In this document: piece by piece, positions 25,060 through 37,123 of the stretch
How the letters are laid out: every line of letters begins with the position of its first letter
Position numbering within the stretch: the stretch's first letter is position 1
Origin: Sapria himalayana
Taxonomy: Eukaryota > Streptophyta > Magnoliopsida > Malpighiales > Rafflesiaceae
DNA: 64,000 nt
Assembly: GCA_029783825.1 (NCBI GenBank)
Contig: JAREIK010002651.1
Location: forward strand, 120,333 to 184,332
Direction of reading: 5' to 3'
Notes under the pieces: model-generated
Database searches by the model: none
What the model was told of the DNA's origin: nothing
What the model saw: the letters and a program-made list of their open reading frames with translations, nothing else
Program-made: the position numbers and the translations under genes

Positions 25060-25795
25060 TATATACTTTATCACCAATATGTATATTCTAATTTTATTTC
25101 ACTTAATTATCTCACTAAATAGCTAGCCTTCATGGCTTTAATAGTAGATAAACTTGATATAGATGAAAATTGATTCTCTAAAATCTTCATTTTTATTCTT
25201 AATCTATGTTCATTTTTTTTTCAAAATATCATATTAAAACTCTTTGAGTTTAATACCTCAGTAGTTTTTATATTCTTGAATATTTCACTTATTCTTATAA
25301 ATCAGAATTATAATGTTTTGACTCTTCTTATTTGATATCTTTTTTGTCTTTATGATCTTGTTACGCAATCTAAATCATAATAATTTTTTATCCTTCATTA
25401 TCCTCATACTTCAATAGGGATTTTGTACAGTCCTATGATTTTTATGGTATTCATTTTCTAGAAATCATTTATAATCTTTATGGTTTTGTATTGGCTACAC
25501 ATTTAAAGTTATTTAGTTATATATCAACCTCGAAATTCAAATATTAATTTGTAATTTGTTTTATAAGATAATGAAAATATATCTTTCAACTATTTTTGTC
25601 TTCATTTTTTATTAAAATCTAATTATTTTTAGTCATAATACATTTTATCTTACAAATTCATGGTCTTATTGTTTCTTATCCTAACTAAATTATAAATTTC
25701 ATTTTTTTTGTACATTAGTAGTTTATCATACAACTCATCATATATGCTTGAAATTTAATTTAATTAACTAATATTTTAGCTTTCTTTATGTTTGG
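25060..25795 (-). pseudogene. RTE-clade LINE fragment, copy 1
   Basis: This is collinear with 54,500-55,215 of the longer LINE remnant, with high similarity (for example CTAGCCTTCATGG, GATATAGATGAAAATTGATTC, GTACAGTCCTATGATTTT and ACAACTCATCATATATGCTT). On the minus strand it covers the region just before the RT palm, where intact plant RTE elements have the I.KNKGD...NYRGI segment. It lacks the FADD-containing RT half. All frames are broken. Confidence 0.75.
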
Positions 25796-25914
25796 TGCTA
25801 ATTAAAAATTAAATAATTTATGTTTGGTATACTAAAATACGAATCAATCAAATTTATTATGTTATGGTCATATAAAATTTTAAAAAAATATAAATTAAAA
25901 AATAATAATTATTG

Positions 25915-26120
25915 GTGCTAATCTCCAATGTTTTGCTCCATGATGTTCATTTCCACTTTGGTGTCGCCATGACAAACTCTAGCCTAGTCACATGATTTAT
26001 CTTTCTTTCTCTTACTCTTGGTGAGAAGGTTAGGGTTCCTTCCATCGAACCTCTTAAAGACTTACTATACAAGCAGAGCTTACCAATATTTTATTCGAGT
26101 TACTTCATGCTTTCAATCTC
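25915..26120 (-). pseudogene. Ty3/gypsy leader/gag start fragment next to a primer binding site
   Basis: The segment matches 63,290-63,466 of the Ty3 element at the right end of the window, with shared CTAGTCACATGATTT, CTTTCTCTTACTCTTGG and GTTACTTCATGCTT. On the minus strand it is the untranslated leader plus the beginning of gag. The rest of the internal region is missing, since the LINE fragment begins about 120 bp to the left. Confidence 0.7.
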
Positions 26121-26132
26121 GCTCTGATACCA
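26121..26132 (-). other. Retrotransposon primer binding site for initiator tRNA-Met
   Basis: On the minus strand the sequence is TGGTATCAGAGC. This is the 12-base primer binding site complementary to the 3' end of plant initiator tRNA-Met, used by many plant LTR retrotransposons. It lies between the LTR (right) and the gag leader (left), so the element is minus-oriented. The equivalent site at 63,467-63,478 has decayed to 9 of 12 matches. Confidence 0.85.
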
Positions 26133-27010
26133 ACTAGCATGGAATTACTCTTTATACTAAAACTTCCATGAAACACCTAGGAAACTCATCTCATGATTGT
26201 TACTAAGTCAGCCCTTTGCTTTCCTTCCATAAATATTAACTTCTACTAACATATTTGGAGCAAAGAGATCTCAAAGAATAGTATAAAATTAAAAAAAAAA
26301 GAAGTTTATAACTTGGTAGTTCATAAACAAGGCCAATTTCTCTTATAATATATATATATATATCAATAGAAATGTCCATATCTTAGAAAGTTATCGAACT
26401 TTACAATCCTCTAGAGTCTTGGAAGGTTCTATATACTTTAATCCTATATAACCTTATACACTTTGCTTGGAAGGAAAAAATTTGTCATCTCCATGTTTAT
26501 AGAAGTTTTTCACCTCCTTTAGAAATCTCCTAAATGTTATTGCCTTCATTTGATTGGTGGAAGGGCACTCCTTAATTGGCGATGCGACATTCATCTATTT
26601 GATATGTGATGAAGAAAAATGCAGAAGCATTATGAATGAAATAACTACACACAACATATAGCTAAGTTCTTCATCTTTACTTTTATGTCTACATGTATGT
26701 GTGTGTTTCGATACACTGTCTATGTATCTTTTATAATAGAGAAACAAATAAAGGAAACAAAAGTGTTAGGGTGTGTTGTGTGCGTGCGTGCAATATTTTC
26801 CATTATACAAAAAAATACAAATTTTTATCTATTATATTTTTTCACACACCTAATATCTCTAGGGTTGTTGCTGTGAAATTGAAGATTGTTGAAAAATAAT
26901 TGTTGGATTATATTTGGAGCGTTCTCCCCAAATTTGAGAGTTTACATAGTGTTCTAGAGTTTATGATGTCGTACAATTTAATATCCAAAAAAAATTATCT
27001 TGGTTCATAA
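26133..27010 (-). mobile_element. LTR of the Ty3/gypsy family, copy 1 (5' LTR, minus orientation)
   Basis: The segment is similar to 31,690-32,420 and 63,485-64,000, and over part of its length to 59,475-59,940. Shared blocks include GAGTCTTGGAAGGTTCTATA, TTTGCTTGGAA, TGACATTCATC-type and GAAGAAAAATGC. The primer binding site abuts its left edge. Its right edge is judged from the end of similarity with the solo LTR near 27,010. Exact TG/CA ends were not fixed. Confidence 0.75.
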
Positions 27011-27014
27011 TACA

Positions 27015-28130
27015 ATCTCTTATCTGCCATCTTCCAATCTTTTAAGCATATTTCTTGCTTCTATGGCTTCAGGTGACAGACTACTTCGCCTTTCACTAAT
27101 CACGCTTCCACATGTGCTAAAAGCATCTTTGATGTAACTGTACTCGCTGGCATGGTTAATAATACATCACGTACAATAATTGATATACCTTATATTTATT
27201 TTGTTATTTTTTCCACCATTCTAAAATTTCAAAATTTTTATTATCTTAAAATGTAATTGTTTCTGCATTAAGGTATTTATGTTAAAATATACTGGATAGT
27301 TGCCTTTTTTTGTACTTTAAAATATTTCTAAATCACTTTTATAAAAATGTGAAGAGATTGTAATGAATGATGAGTTAATAGAACGAACATCATTGCAATA
27401 TTTTTCTTTATAAATATCATATAAATTACGTAGTAATAAAATTACATCATTTTTAATTTCTTCAATTTTAATTTGATCAAAAAAGTAAATAACTGGTAGC
27501 CATTCATCTAAAACATCAAATTTTATTCTAGGGTCTACAATTAAACCAATATAATAAATTAAAGGTATATCTCCTCAATATTATTTAATTTTTTCTATCA
27601 TTGCAAAAATGATATCTTTAAACATTTCAAAATTTAAATATTTTTGAAGTATAATATAAATATTATTTATTTGCATAATAACTCGAGGAGAAGTTGGATA
27701 ATACATACCACATAAATATATGTTGAAGTATTAAAAATTTCAAAAAGATCTCGTAAAGAGTTTACAACGTGCCAAACATAATCATTTAACAAATCAATAT
27801 CTATGTTGGAATTATTAGTAGATAATTGCATTTCATATATTTGTACTACTTTTTTATATTTTATGATATTTTGTAAAAGTTTATTAGTAGAATTCTATCA
27901 AATTGGCAATTCTAAACATATATATATATATTTCACATTTGCTATTTTACAACAATCAAAAAATAATTCATGGTTTTCTTGACAACCATCGGTGCCATAT
28001 GCAATGCCTCTAATTTTTTTCTAATGTACTATCAACTTGTTTTTAATCTATCTTTTATAATTAAATTTAAAATATGTGCACAACAATGTACATGAAATAA
28101 TTTACCATGATCTTCATTTTATTTACCAAA
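27015..28130 (-). pseudogene. hAT (Ac-like) transposase pseudogene 1
   Basis: Minus-strand translation with many stops shows hAT transposase landmarks in order. Near 28,108-28,033 it reads KLFHVHCCAHILNLIIKDRL (the C..H region of the RNase H-like core). Near 27,560-27,450 it reads VDPRIKFDVLDEW (the LDPR.K segment). Near 27,250-27,031 it holds the dimerisation domain with a WWKKY-like segment and FSTCGSVISERRSSLSPEA. The N-terminal BED finger and first catalytic Asp were not recognised. Termini are not preserved. The comparison 29,090-29,600 with 32,455-32,990 shows that this pseudogene sits within about 2 kb of DNA absent from the sister locus. Confidence 0.8.
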
Positions 28131-28140
28131 ATATTTTTAG

Positions 28141-28260
28141 AAAATGTCAAACGGTCTTATAAGTCGGCCTGCCATGAACTACGGGCCTAATTCTCATGGT
28201 CCTGGCGCCCCAGCCCGGCCCGCTACACACCAAACCGACGAAACGTTATGTGATAGCTCA
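28141..28260 (+). mobile_element. Probable isolated hAT-type terminus
   Basis: The sequence ATGTCAAACGG followed by GC-rich GGCCTGCC and CCAGCCCGGCCCGC resembles the ends of hAT-like elements with GGTGTCAAACGGG starts, such as the one at 57,147. No matching opposite end or target duplication was found, so it is either a fragment or unrelated GC-rich DNA. Confidence 0.4.
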
Positions 28261-28870
28261 GATGCTCAAATATTATATTGGTGCTCTAATCAATTTGTAT
28301 GCTATAAATCACCGTGTAAGGTTTGATGATCATCAGATTATATCTACACGGATTTGTAACCTCGTCCTGGATGACGTTTGGTCCGTCAGAATTTGATTTG
28401 TTAAACGGCTTCTGCGAAGCCTCTATACTAGTTATTATTGCTAAAGTTTTCTGCTTAACCTTGAATGAAAATAAATCAAGTGATAAAAATGTTAAAATTA
28501 ATATTTCTAAGGGGTAAAAATGTAATTTTATAAGGAATGGTTTGTTGTAATCTGCGCATTGTGTGAGAAACGAAACGCACTGTTGCCTTAACTTCTCTTC
28601 GTCTTAACAATTTACTTTCTTATTATTGATTTTATCAATAAACTAAATCAATCTAACAAAAAAAAACATGACTGCCACGTAAACCTCCAGCCATGCCGAA
28701 TAAGATTCCGAGACCAACTCAACAAATAGCACCAGATCTCTAACCTCCAAAAATATTCGTCTTCTACCCCAGTATGGGTGGCCTGATCTTCCTGTCTGAA
28801 CCTTGGAAAATCGCACCCTTGCATTCCTTCTTGCAGAGTGATTTTCCACATGCATACTATATCTATATAA
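28261..28870. other. Less AT-rich segment of unknown origin
   Basis: The base composition and complexity are higher than in the surroundings, especially at 28,320-28,430 and 28,660-28,860. On the minus strand at 28,643-28,933 two overlapping frames of 96 and 99 codons exist, but I recognise no domain in either. It could be captured gene sequence or the subterminal part of a transposon. The segment lies inside the 2-kb insertion relative to the sister locus. Confidence 0.4.
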
Positions 28871-29089
28871 ACATACATATATACTGCTATATAGTATATA
28901 TATGTAAAATAGTATACATAAATGTTTAAACAATAATGTTTAAACATAAATTTATGTAAAATGTATGTGTCTATATATATGTATGCATATATACTACTTT
29001 GCCTATATGTATATAGACCTTAGTATATATGCCTATACATATATGCTCATATTATTATATATATATATATATATATAATAATAGTATAT
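28871..29089. repeat. TA-rich simple-sequence tract
   Basis: TATA-type runs interspersed with ATGC words, including an uninterrupted (TA)n at about 29,056-29,078 within a small palindrome (TATTATTATATA...TATATAATAATA). Confidence 0.8.
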
Positions 29090-29600
29090 AGGAATATAAA
29101 TAGCCATATGTATTTTTGGATGGTTGGTTATGTAAATTAGAATGTGATTTTAAAGTGAATTATATAAAGCAAACACATTTAAGGAATTAATTTGGAAAAA
29201 AGATATAAATAAGCTTAGAATAAATAAATTGAAAAAAAATTACCGCGACTCTAGGTGCTCTAAATCTAAGGAATTATTTGAGCTTAGAATAAATAAACAC
29301 ATTTAAGCTTAGAATAAACACATTTAAGGAATTATTTATATTTAAATAATTATCAAAAAACTAGAAATATTTGAGCTCATTTGATTGTGTTTGTATAAAT
29401 TGTTTTCAAGATAGATAACATAATTTTTTTTTCACTAACATTTCTATGTTAAATTAGGTTCATTAAAAATTGAAAAAAAATCAATTATTGATAGCTCAAT
29501 TAATAAGTTTAAATTAGACACCAAACCAAACAAGCTCATGCTTATATTATCTTGTGATGGCGACTACTCTAGGTGCTCTAAATCTTTATGTTATAAATGA
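29090..29600. repeat. Duplicated segment R, copy 1
   Basis: The segment aligns with 32,455-32,990, sharing CAAAAAACTA.AAATATTT, TTGTTTTCAAGATAGA.AACA and TTAGGTTCATTAAA. An internal phrase with TCTAGGTGCTCTAAATCT occurs twice here (about 29,249 and 29,566). In both loci it follows an LTR of the same Ty3 family on its left side, so LTR and R were duplicated together. Confidence 0.75.
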
Positions 29601-31689
29601 CCCAAAATAAGCTATATTTCAAGACCAAATTATACTCATGTTTTATTTTTCTTTTTGATCATCATATTTGATGAAGCCTTCATTCCATTTGTAATAATTT
29701 GCTTTAAAGTTTTATGCTTATTTAACAAATCCCCTCGTGCTCGCAATACTTTCTTTATTCAAGTTATTTCTACTTAGTAGTCAGAGTAAATTTGCTGTTG
29801 TCAATGTCATTAAATATTCTACCATTTGATCATGTGCCATCAGCATAACTACATACTTACCATTTGCATCCAAGCTTGGGAATTAAAATTTGTCTTAACA
29901 ATTTTAAATGGCCTTGGCTGTTGTATATGCATAGAGCAATTTAATTAGGATTGTACCATGGAGCCTAGTGAAAAGCCATTTAAATTGTCATTAAAATTAA
30001 TAATTTTTATCAAAAATGCATTTTAATTTATACTTTTATACCATAATTGTTGCATCCCTAGTGATTTAGGGGATAATAAACTTATAGATAAACATATAAA
30101 TTTATTGTGGATAAAAATATTATATAGCACTTAGAAATGCACAATTTTATAGCACTCCGTCATGTGGGATGATGTTTCCAATCTTGAATGGATTAAAATC
30201 ATGTACCAATAATTAATTTTACAAAAAGAAAATAATACAACAAAATTAAACTCGGTATGTTTAAATAATCATTGTTGTAATTTATTAATCTTAGATAATT
30301 CTAGAATGTAATTTTGTCAAACTTTTGGGCAACTTTTGGAAAATTTTGTAAAATTACCTCAGTCAATATTTAATAAAAGCCTTTTAAAAATAGCCTAACA
30401 AGGACACAAAATATTTACTTTGTAGCACTTTCAAATTCTAAATACAACTTGCATAAAAAAACATAGGCAATGTTTTTGAAACTGTTTGCGTCATGAAAAG
30501 TAAATTTGAAAATTATTGCTTATTTTGCACATTAATAATTACACACACACACACACACCACACACACACACACATAATATCATGTATAACTATATATTGT
30601 TATCATATAACTATATAATGTTATAACATGACTATAACTAGATCTTTATAACGTTAAGGTGATTGGTGCAACATCACATTTCTCATTGAAAATTATCCAA
30701 ATCTCAATTTTTTTAGCTTGTATTTCATTTGTTGTATTACTTATTTATTATTTTAAAGGAGTTTTTAATTTTTAAAATATTATTTTGCATTCTATTTTTA
30801 TAATAGTAGTATCATATACGAGATTTAGGATAATAAATTTTATGATTAATGCAGTTTAGCTAAATATGCATAACTATATATAGATACATATATATAACTA
30901 AATATAAACAATATTGTATATTTAGTTTTATGAGAAGTGTTTTTTGAAAATATTGTTCATTATTTTTTAATATTTGTTTTTTTTATATGGACAAGGTTAT
31001 TTTCACACTAATGCATAAAGCTAATGAAATATTAAATAATTTTATAGTCCCCAAAACATAATTTTCCCAAACTTTAGCTTTTTTATATTAAAAAAATTAA
31101 AATTGACTACTTTATTATAGTTGACATGTGAGTTATAAAACATTCTTGATAATTCCGTGTTTGTCAAATGCTTTAAAGACTACCAATTATAGCATCACAA
31201 ATTTTATATGAACTCAAGTTATCAAATCTTATTTTTATTTCATCTCATACTTCTAGATTTTGTGAATCAAATAAAATTGATACTTATTAATTATATCATA
31301 ATAAAAGATATATATATTTATATTGATAAACTATTTGCATAACTAAGATATATATACAATGCTGAATGGTATTTAATATAATTAAGTCATAAATTATTTG
31401 TTTTTAAACATTGAGTAATGAGTAGATAGTAACGAGGTGAAAAAAAAAAATAAATGAGTTGGGTCTAGATGAGGTTGTCAAGTACCAAACTTCTTGTTGT
31501 CATCTAAATAGTGAATGTTATTAGCTATCCTCCTTATTAGGTAATGAAGAATTTTTCATTATTTTGGTAGAAAATAATTTTTTCTGAATAGAAAAATTTT
31601 AATATTTAACTTTTTCTATTCATAATTTTTTAAATAAAAATTTAGCATTAAGTTATATATTTTTTGAAAAATAAACATGGCCTTGATCT
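29601..31689. other. AT-rich DNA with a (CA)n tract; no gene seen
   Basis: A (CA)n microsatellite interrupted by one ACC lies at 30,540-30,575. The remainder shows no recognisable element or coding frame. Confidence 0.5.
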
Positions 31690-32420
31690 TTTGATAAACT
31701 TTAATGTGACACTTAGTCTACTTAATTACTCCTTGAATCGTGCAAAGTCATCCTCTTACTTCTGTTGCAAGTGATGCTCAACTTATATCTATAATCTAGG
31801 AGCAATGGAATCCCAAAAGAACACTAAAAATATAAGATTTAGTATTGAAGAAAGTTTACAATAGTCTTTAAAGGTTCAGATACTTTTCAAAACACGGCAC
31901 ACTTTGCTTGGAAAGAGAGATGTCTCCATGATGCTTGGAAGGTTTTATCACCAAAATATGAAAATCCCCCCAAGGATATTGCCTTCAGTTGATGGAGAGA
32001 GGGACATTCTATAACTGGTGGTGTGACATTCATCAATTTGATTCTCAGTAAAGAAAATGTAAAAGCTATTTTAGAAGAAATAACTAAACACAACCTTTTT
32101 AGTTCTCTTACTTTTATGTTCAATTCATGTGTGTGTTTTTTACTTTATTATACATTGTCAATGTTTTATTTACAATAAAAAAAACAAAGAAAAGATACAA
32201 TTAATTGTAAGAGTGCATGTGTGTGTGCACATTTTCTAATTTAAAAAAATATAGTTTTCCTACCTTTTTTATTCATCACACCTCATATATCTTAGGTTAT
32301 TGCTATTGAAATTGAAGGTTGTTGAATTCCTCTTGTGAATAAATTGAGATTTACATAATTTTCTAGATATTACAATTTTATATACTAAAAAATATTTCTT
32401 GATTGAATATGTAATATTTG
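31690..32420 (-). mobile_element. Solo LTR of the Ty3/gypsy family
   Basis: This is similar over most of its length to the LTR at 26,133-27,010: ACACTTTGCTTGGAA, a GGTGTGACATTCATC block, AAATAACTA.ACACAAC, and the terminal GTTGTTGAA then ACAATTTTATAT region. No primer binding site or gag leader remains on the left, and no polypurine/internal sequence is visible on the right. It is therefore a solo LTR or a truncated one. Confidence 0.7.
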
Positions 32421-32454
32421 ATGTTATGTGCCTTATGAATTCTAATATGTGACA

Positions 32455-32990
32455 CATGTGAATAAATTTTTAGGGAATGCTTTTTCAAATGGGTGGTTAT
32501 AGAAATTAGACTTTGAGATTTAAAAGAAAATTGTGCATGGAGTCGAAACGAAGGTAATTAATATGTCATATACAAATTTTAGGAATTAACTTGGAAAATT
32601 TTATATAAAGTTGTTCAGAATGAATTTATTGAAAAAAAAAACACCTCAACATTCCATATATTTAAAAAATTGTCAAAAAACTAAAAATATTTCAGCCCAT
32701 TTGACTAAGTTGTTAAAATTTGTTTTCAAGATAGAGAACAAAAAAGTGTTTTTTTAAGAAAATAAAATTTTCCATCAACATTTTTCTATATCTAATGTTA
32801 ATTAGGTTCATTAAAGATTAAAATTAAAAAAAATTGAATTTTTGATTTTTTCAATTAATAAGGGAAACCAATCACCAAAACAATAACAACAACATGAAAC
32901 ATAATACATCTAGGCTGCTAGGTAGCTCAAATGATCAATTGGTGGTGACTAGACCCTTGATACTCTAATTAATGTCTATGATATAAATAA
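32455..32990. repeat. Duplicated segment R, copy 2
   Basis: Partner of 29,090-29,600. It follows the solo LTR directly, so this locus approximates the state before the 2-kb insertion carrying hAT pseudogene 1. Confidence 0.75.
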
Positions 32991-33017
32991 CACAAACACG
33001 ATTAACAAGAACCCTAG

Positions 33018-33018
33018 C

Positions 33019-33087
<69 letters not shown>

Positions 33088-33122
33088 GTATATGTGTGTG
33101 TGTGTGTGTGTGGTGTGTGTGT
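33018..33122. repeat. Compound microsatellite (TA)n-(TATG)n-(TG)n
   Basis: TA runs from 33,018 to 33,075, followed by TATG tetranucleotides and then TG dinucleotides to 33,122. Confidence 0.95.
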
Positions 33123-33239
33123 GGTAATTGATGATTATTGATATTTTAGACTTGATTACGTGGATTGGCATCACCCATACCACTCTCTTGTTGTAATTGC
33201 TTAACTTTTGGGCTTTATTTAAGGCATTAACTCAAGCAG

Positions 33240-33400
33240 GATATAACAAAAATATAAAAAAATATCAAAAAATATAAAAAAAATATAAAAAACATATAAA
33301 AAATAAAAAAAATAACAAAAAATAACAAAAAATAACAAAAAATAACAAAAAATAACAAAAAAAAAATAAAATAAAAAATATAACAAAAATACAAAAAATT
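33240..33400. repeat. A-rich tandem repeats, including a 10-bp unit
   Basis: From about 33,305 to 33,360 the 10-bp unit AAAAAATAAC repeats about five times. On the left lie irregular ATATAAAAAA units and on the right A-rich imperfect units. The 65-codon minus-strand frame here (Phe/Ile/Tyr only) is a product of the simple sequence. Confidence 0.9.
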
Positions 33401-35240
33401 ATAATAATAACTCAAGCTTGTCATGTAAAAGCGTTAATTATTTATTTTCATTTGATACAATCTGTCATGTTAATATATTCCTTGAAGTTGCATTTATCTT
33501 TGTAATCTTACTAATTTATTGATTTTATGCTAGGAATTCTTGTTGCTGTTAGTTTTGTAATTCCACTAATAAGATGTCACTATTAATTGTATTATTTTGA
33601 TGCCACACAAGTCTATTTCATATTAATAGTTTGCTAGCGTTGACACCCGATTCTATTCTTTAAAATAAATTTAATTGTTAATAGTGACCCAATAACATAA
33701 ATATGAATCATTTTTTAATTGTCCTTGAATGTAATCACTGTGTTTAAAATGATGCAATTAATTGTGCATTTGGAAACATTAAATTAAGTATATATTATTT
33801 GTATAGTATTTAAATTTAATAAAATGAAACTATTTCAATTATATAATGTTGAAAAATATTAATTAGGGAGTTTTGGTAACACTGTAATTAATTATATTCA
33901 ATTACATGTAACAGTCTAAAAATATTAAATTAATTTTATTTATTGTACATTAGTAAAATTTAAATGATTAATCCTACTATTGAAAGAAATTATTTTTTAT
34001 GAATTTCTTCGATTGGCAACTCAAGTTGGGTTAGGGCCAAGCTCAACGGTTAGTATGAATCTAACTAGAACCCAACAAAAAAGACTTGTATAAGCATAAC
34101 TAGAATTAGAGAATTATATTTTTGGTATTCCTAAATGAATATATTTATTTGTTAGAACCCTATCTTTAAAATATTTGTATTTTAATACCCTTCTTAAATA
34201 TTTTAAAAAATAATATTAACTAAAATATTTTGTTTTGGGGTTTATTTTTAAAATATATTCAAGAGGCCACAAAATATAAATATTTTTTTTACTTTGGAAT
34301 CACAAAAGATAAATGTTTGTGTGCTTTAACTCTCATTAATTTTTTATTCTTAATAAAAAATTCACCTTAGAAATACATTAATCAATTTTAATTTAAAAAT
34401 AACATTATATAAATTGAAGAATTCAATAAAACATATTAATTTATTATTTTTAAATTTAATATTATTTCAAGATTTTAATTATTTAATTTTTATAATTTTT
34501 TTATTTTGTTACAACTCGATCCTACACTAACCCAACCTGACTTTCATAATGTTAATTCAATTTGGGTTGGTTTTGGATAGAAGTATATTTAGATTTCGGT
34601 AAGACTCGAGTTGATGATTTTCAACCCGAGCTAAAAGTTTGGTGAAGTTATGTTTGGACCTCAATTTGAACAAATTTGCTTGTGCAGTCCTAGTGAATAT
34701 TTTTTAATTATTCTTATAAAAAATTTTCACATCATTTTAATGATTTTTTATTATCAAATTTCATCGTAAAAAATTTTATTTCAAATTTATTTAAAATTAT
34801 TATGAGAGAAATCGTGCATGACTAACCCTAAACCCTGTATTATTTATGAGAGATTGAGAAATCATAGTGAACTATGTAATATCTTAAAATATTGCATATA
34901 TATTATTTAAAATATATATGTAATATTTTAAGATATAAGGAATAGAAGTACTGGTGGTCTTATAATAACATAGTTCACTATGAAATGTATAAATTTAATT
35001 ATTTTTCATTATTTCATTGAGTCTGTTATCTATTAAGTTTTTCAACATTTATCTTACATTTTATTAGTTGTTTATAAAAGTGATCGTGAAAGATAAGTGA
35101 GATTTAATTATATATTTTAAAATATGGTCAAACATTTTTTATTATTTATTTTTTAGTTGTACATAGTCACATACAACAACTAGTTTTGCATTTATATTTT
35201 TAAAATTACTTATAAGTTAGAAAAAGAAATAATAATTAAT
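33401..35240. other. AT-rich DNA; no gene seen
   Basis: Two segments (34,010-34,080 and 34,510-34,690) contain AACTCAAGTTGGGTT/ACCCAACC-like words as found in ends of some non-autonomous DNA elements, but I could not pair them. The 122-bp inverted repeat at 34,862 is listed separately. Confidence 0.5.
34862..34983. repeat. Small inverted-repeat element with perfect 16-bp ends
   Basis: The left end TCATAGTGAACTATGT and the right end ACATAGTTCACTATGA are exact reverse complements. Inside, ATATCTTAAAATATT at 34,880 pairs with AATATTTTAAGATAT at 34,922. The right arm carries about 28 unpaired bases. The 16-bp end is itself almost palindromic. Flanks (AAA left, AAT right) give no clear target duplication. 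It could be a very small MITE, and its RNA would fold into a long imperfect hairpin. Confidence 0.7.
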
Positions 35241-35249
35241 GAATTTGTG

Positions 35250-36470
35250 GATTATAGTGGAGTTGTATCCATGACATATAATATCTAGACTAGTCATGAT
35301 GATGCATCTTATGCATGCAGCACTACCCAGTATATAGATTATAAATGGACACTAAATAAAAAAATATTAGAATTCTTTGAGATTCTTTATCTTTATAATA
35401 GTCCATCCATTTTTGAGTGCATTATTAAAATCTTTAGAGAATATAAAATTCAAAATAAAATATTTAATATCACATTTGATAATACATCTAATAATTGAGT
35501 AGTGATTAACATATTTGTTAGGAATATTAGAGATTGACAATTAAGAAAGATTTTCCACGTTAGATGCATGTGTCACTTCATTAACCAGATGGTACAAGAG
35601 GGGATGAAGGTGTGTGCCCATGCTTTAGAAATATACGTAACTCATTAAAATATCTTTTCATGCCTCGCAGACAACATGAGTTCGTAGGCTATGTTTGTCT
35701 ATTGGTCTAAAGAATAAGAAATTCTAATCGGATGTGAGACACCATTGGAATTATACATACATTATGTTGGAGTCATGTATTGGATAGGAACATGTGATAT
35801 TCAACTACATCAATAATAAGGTTATGAACTTATTATTGACAATACTGACTGGGCTACAAAAATTTTATGATACAATGAACATGTATTCTTCAGTTTATAC
35901 TTTCTTGACTTGTATTGCACTCAGGTGCATATGCAACATTAGTGGCATGTTTAAGAAGTTTCGAGATGACTCGACACTTAGTAATATGATTGTAGAGATG
36001 AAAATCAAGTACTTAGAGTATTGGTCCACCTGAATGGACTCTATGGTTAAGGTGAAAGGGGCAAAGAATAGGTAGGAACTATCTCAGTACTTAGATACTG
36101 ATTACTACTCAATCATATCACATTCTGCTAATAAGAATCTTAATATTTTATAGTGGTGGAAATAATATGAGTCCACCTTTCCCATGCTATCTAAGATGAA
36201 AAGGTATCGACTGGCTCCTTTGTTGTCAAGCGTAACATTAAAGTCTACTTTTTCTGTTAATATGAATATGATTTCGGATAGGAGATCTAGATTACGGCAA
36301 GATATTATTGATGTATCAGCATGCATGAAAGATTGAGATGATTCGAGCTTGAGCATCTAGGATTGTATTGGGACTAAAGCAAAAGCGAATGAGTTGGTTG
36401 CTGATGATGATCCAGGTGATAATGATATTGATGATGATTTGATAATTGATGACGATTGAGGATTGATGGA
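35250..36470 (+). pseudogene. hAT (Ac/RICESLEEPER-like) transposase pseudogene 2
   Basis: Plus-strand translation with stops and frameshifts follows a hAT transposase. At about 35,549-35,610 it reads FHVRCMCHFINQMVQEGMKV. At about 35,790-36,000 it covers the NKVMNLLLTILTGLQKFYDTM and later MIVEMKIKY segments. At about 36,085-36,345 it contains the hAT dimerisation domain (YLDTDYYSIISHSA, WWK, ESTFPMLSKM, MISDRRSRLRQDIIDV, CMKD). The N-terminal part, including the BED finger, is missing or unrecognisable. The element's right terminus is probably at 37,123. The left terminus was not found. Confidence 0.85.
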
Positions 36471-36904
36471 TTGAAACACTGATACTAATCTTATATCATC
36501 ATTTATTATATGCTATAATGATATCTGCTGATGATATTTTTCTTTTTTATTTTTCTTTTTGGATTTACATTGTCTTTGTTTTTTTTTATTATTACTTTGA
36601 GTTTAAGGCTTGATTCTTTAATATTAATATTTTGTGATTGACATTGGTTTGTATTAATATTTAAGTTTAATTAATTCAGACACTGTTAGTTTTTAATTTT
36701 AGTTGCTTTATTTGATTATTAAGTATAATGTTTATTATTTTAAACTTAATGCATTATTTAATTTAATCAAATATAAATTAAAAGGTATTTATTTATTATA
36801 ATTTTACAATTAAGAATTAACTATTAACTAATTATGTATTAATTATTAAATAATTAAAATTTAAATGTTATAATATTTTTAATATTCTCTATTAAAATAA
36901 TTAA

Positions 36905-37123
36905 AAATTTTCAATTAGGCCCAAACCCGGCCCGAACCCAGCCTTCTACCATACATGGACGGGCTATAACTGCCCTTTTAGCACAACCCGGCATAGGTTC
37001 ATCATCGTCGGGTTGATGGGCCGTGCTGGGCTGGCTGTAATGAAGCAATGCTGGGTCGATCATTGCATGGTGGCCTACTTGGGCCACCTTAAACCGACCC
37101 TGTCCAGTCCTTTTGACACCTCT
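36905..37123 (+). mobile_element. Right subterminal region and terminus of hAT pseudogene 2's element
   Basis: A sharp rise in GC (CCCGGCCCGAACCCAGCC, GGGCCGTGCTGGGCTGG) ends in CTTTTGACACCTCTA. Reversed, this is TAGAGGTGTCAAAAGG, the common hAT-type end also seen at 57,564. It lies 430 bp downstream of the transposase remains, as expected for the 3' end. Confidence 0.65.
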
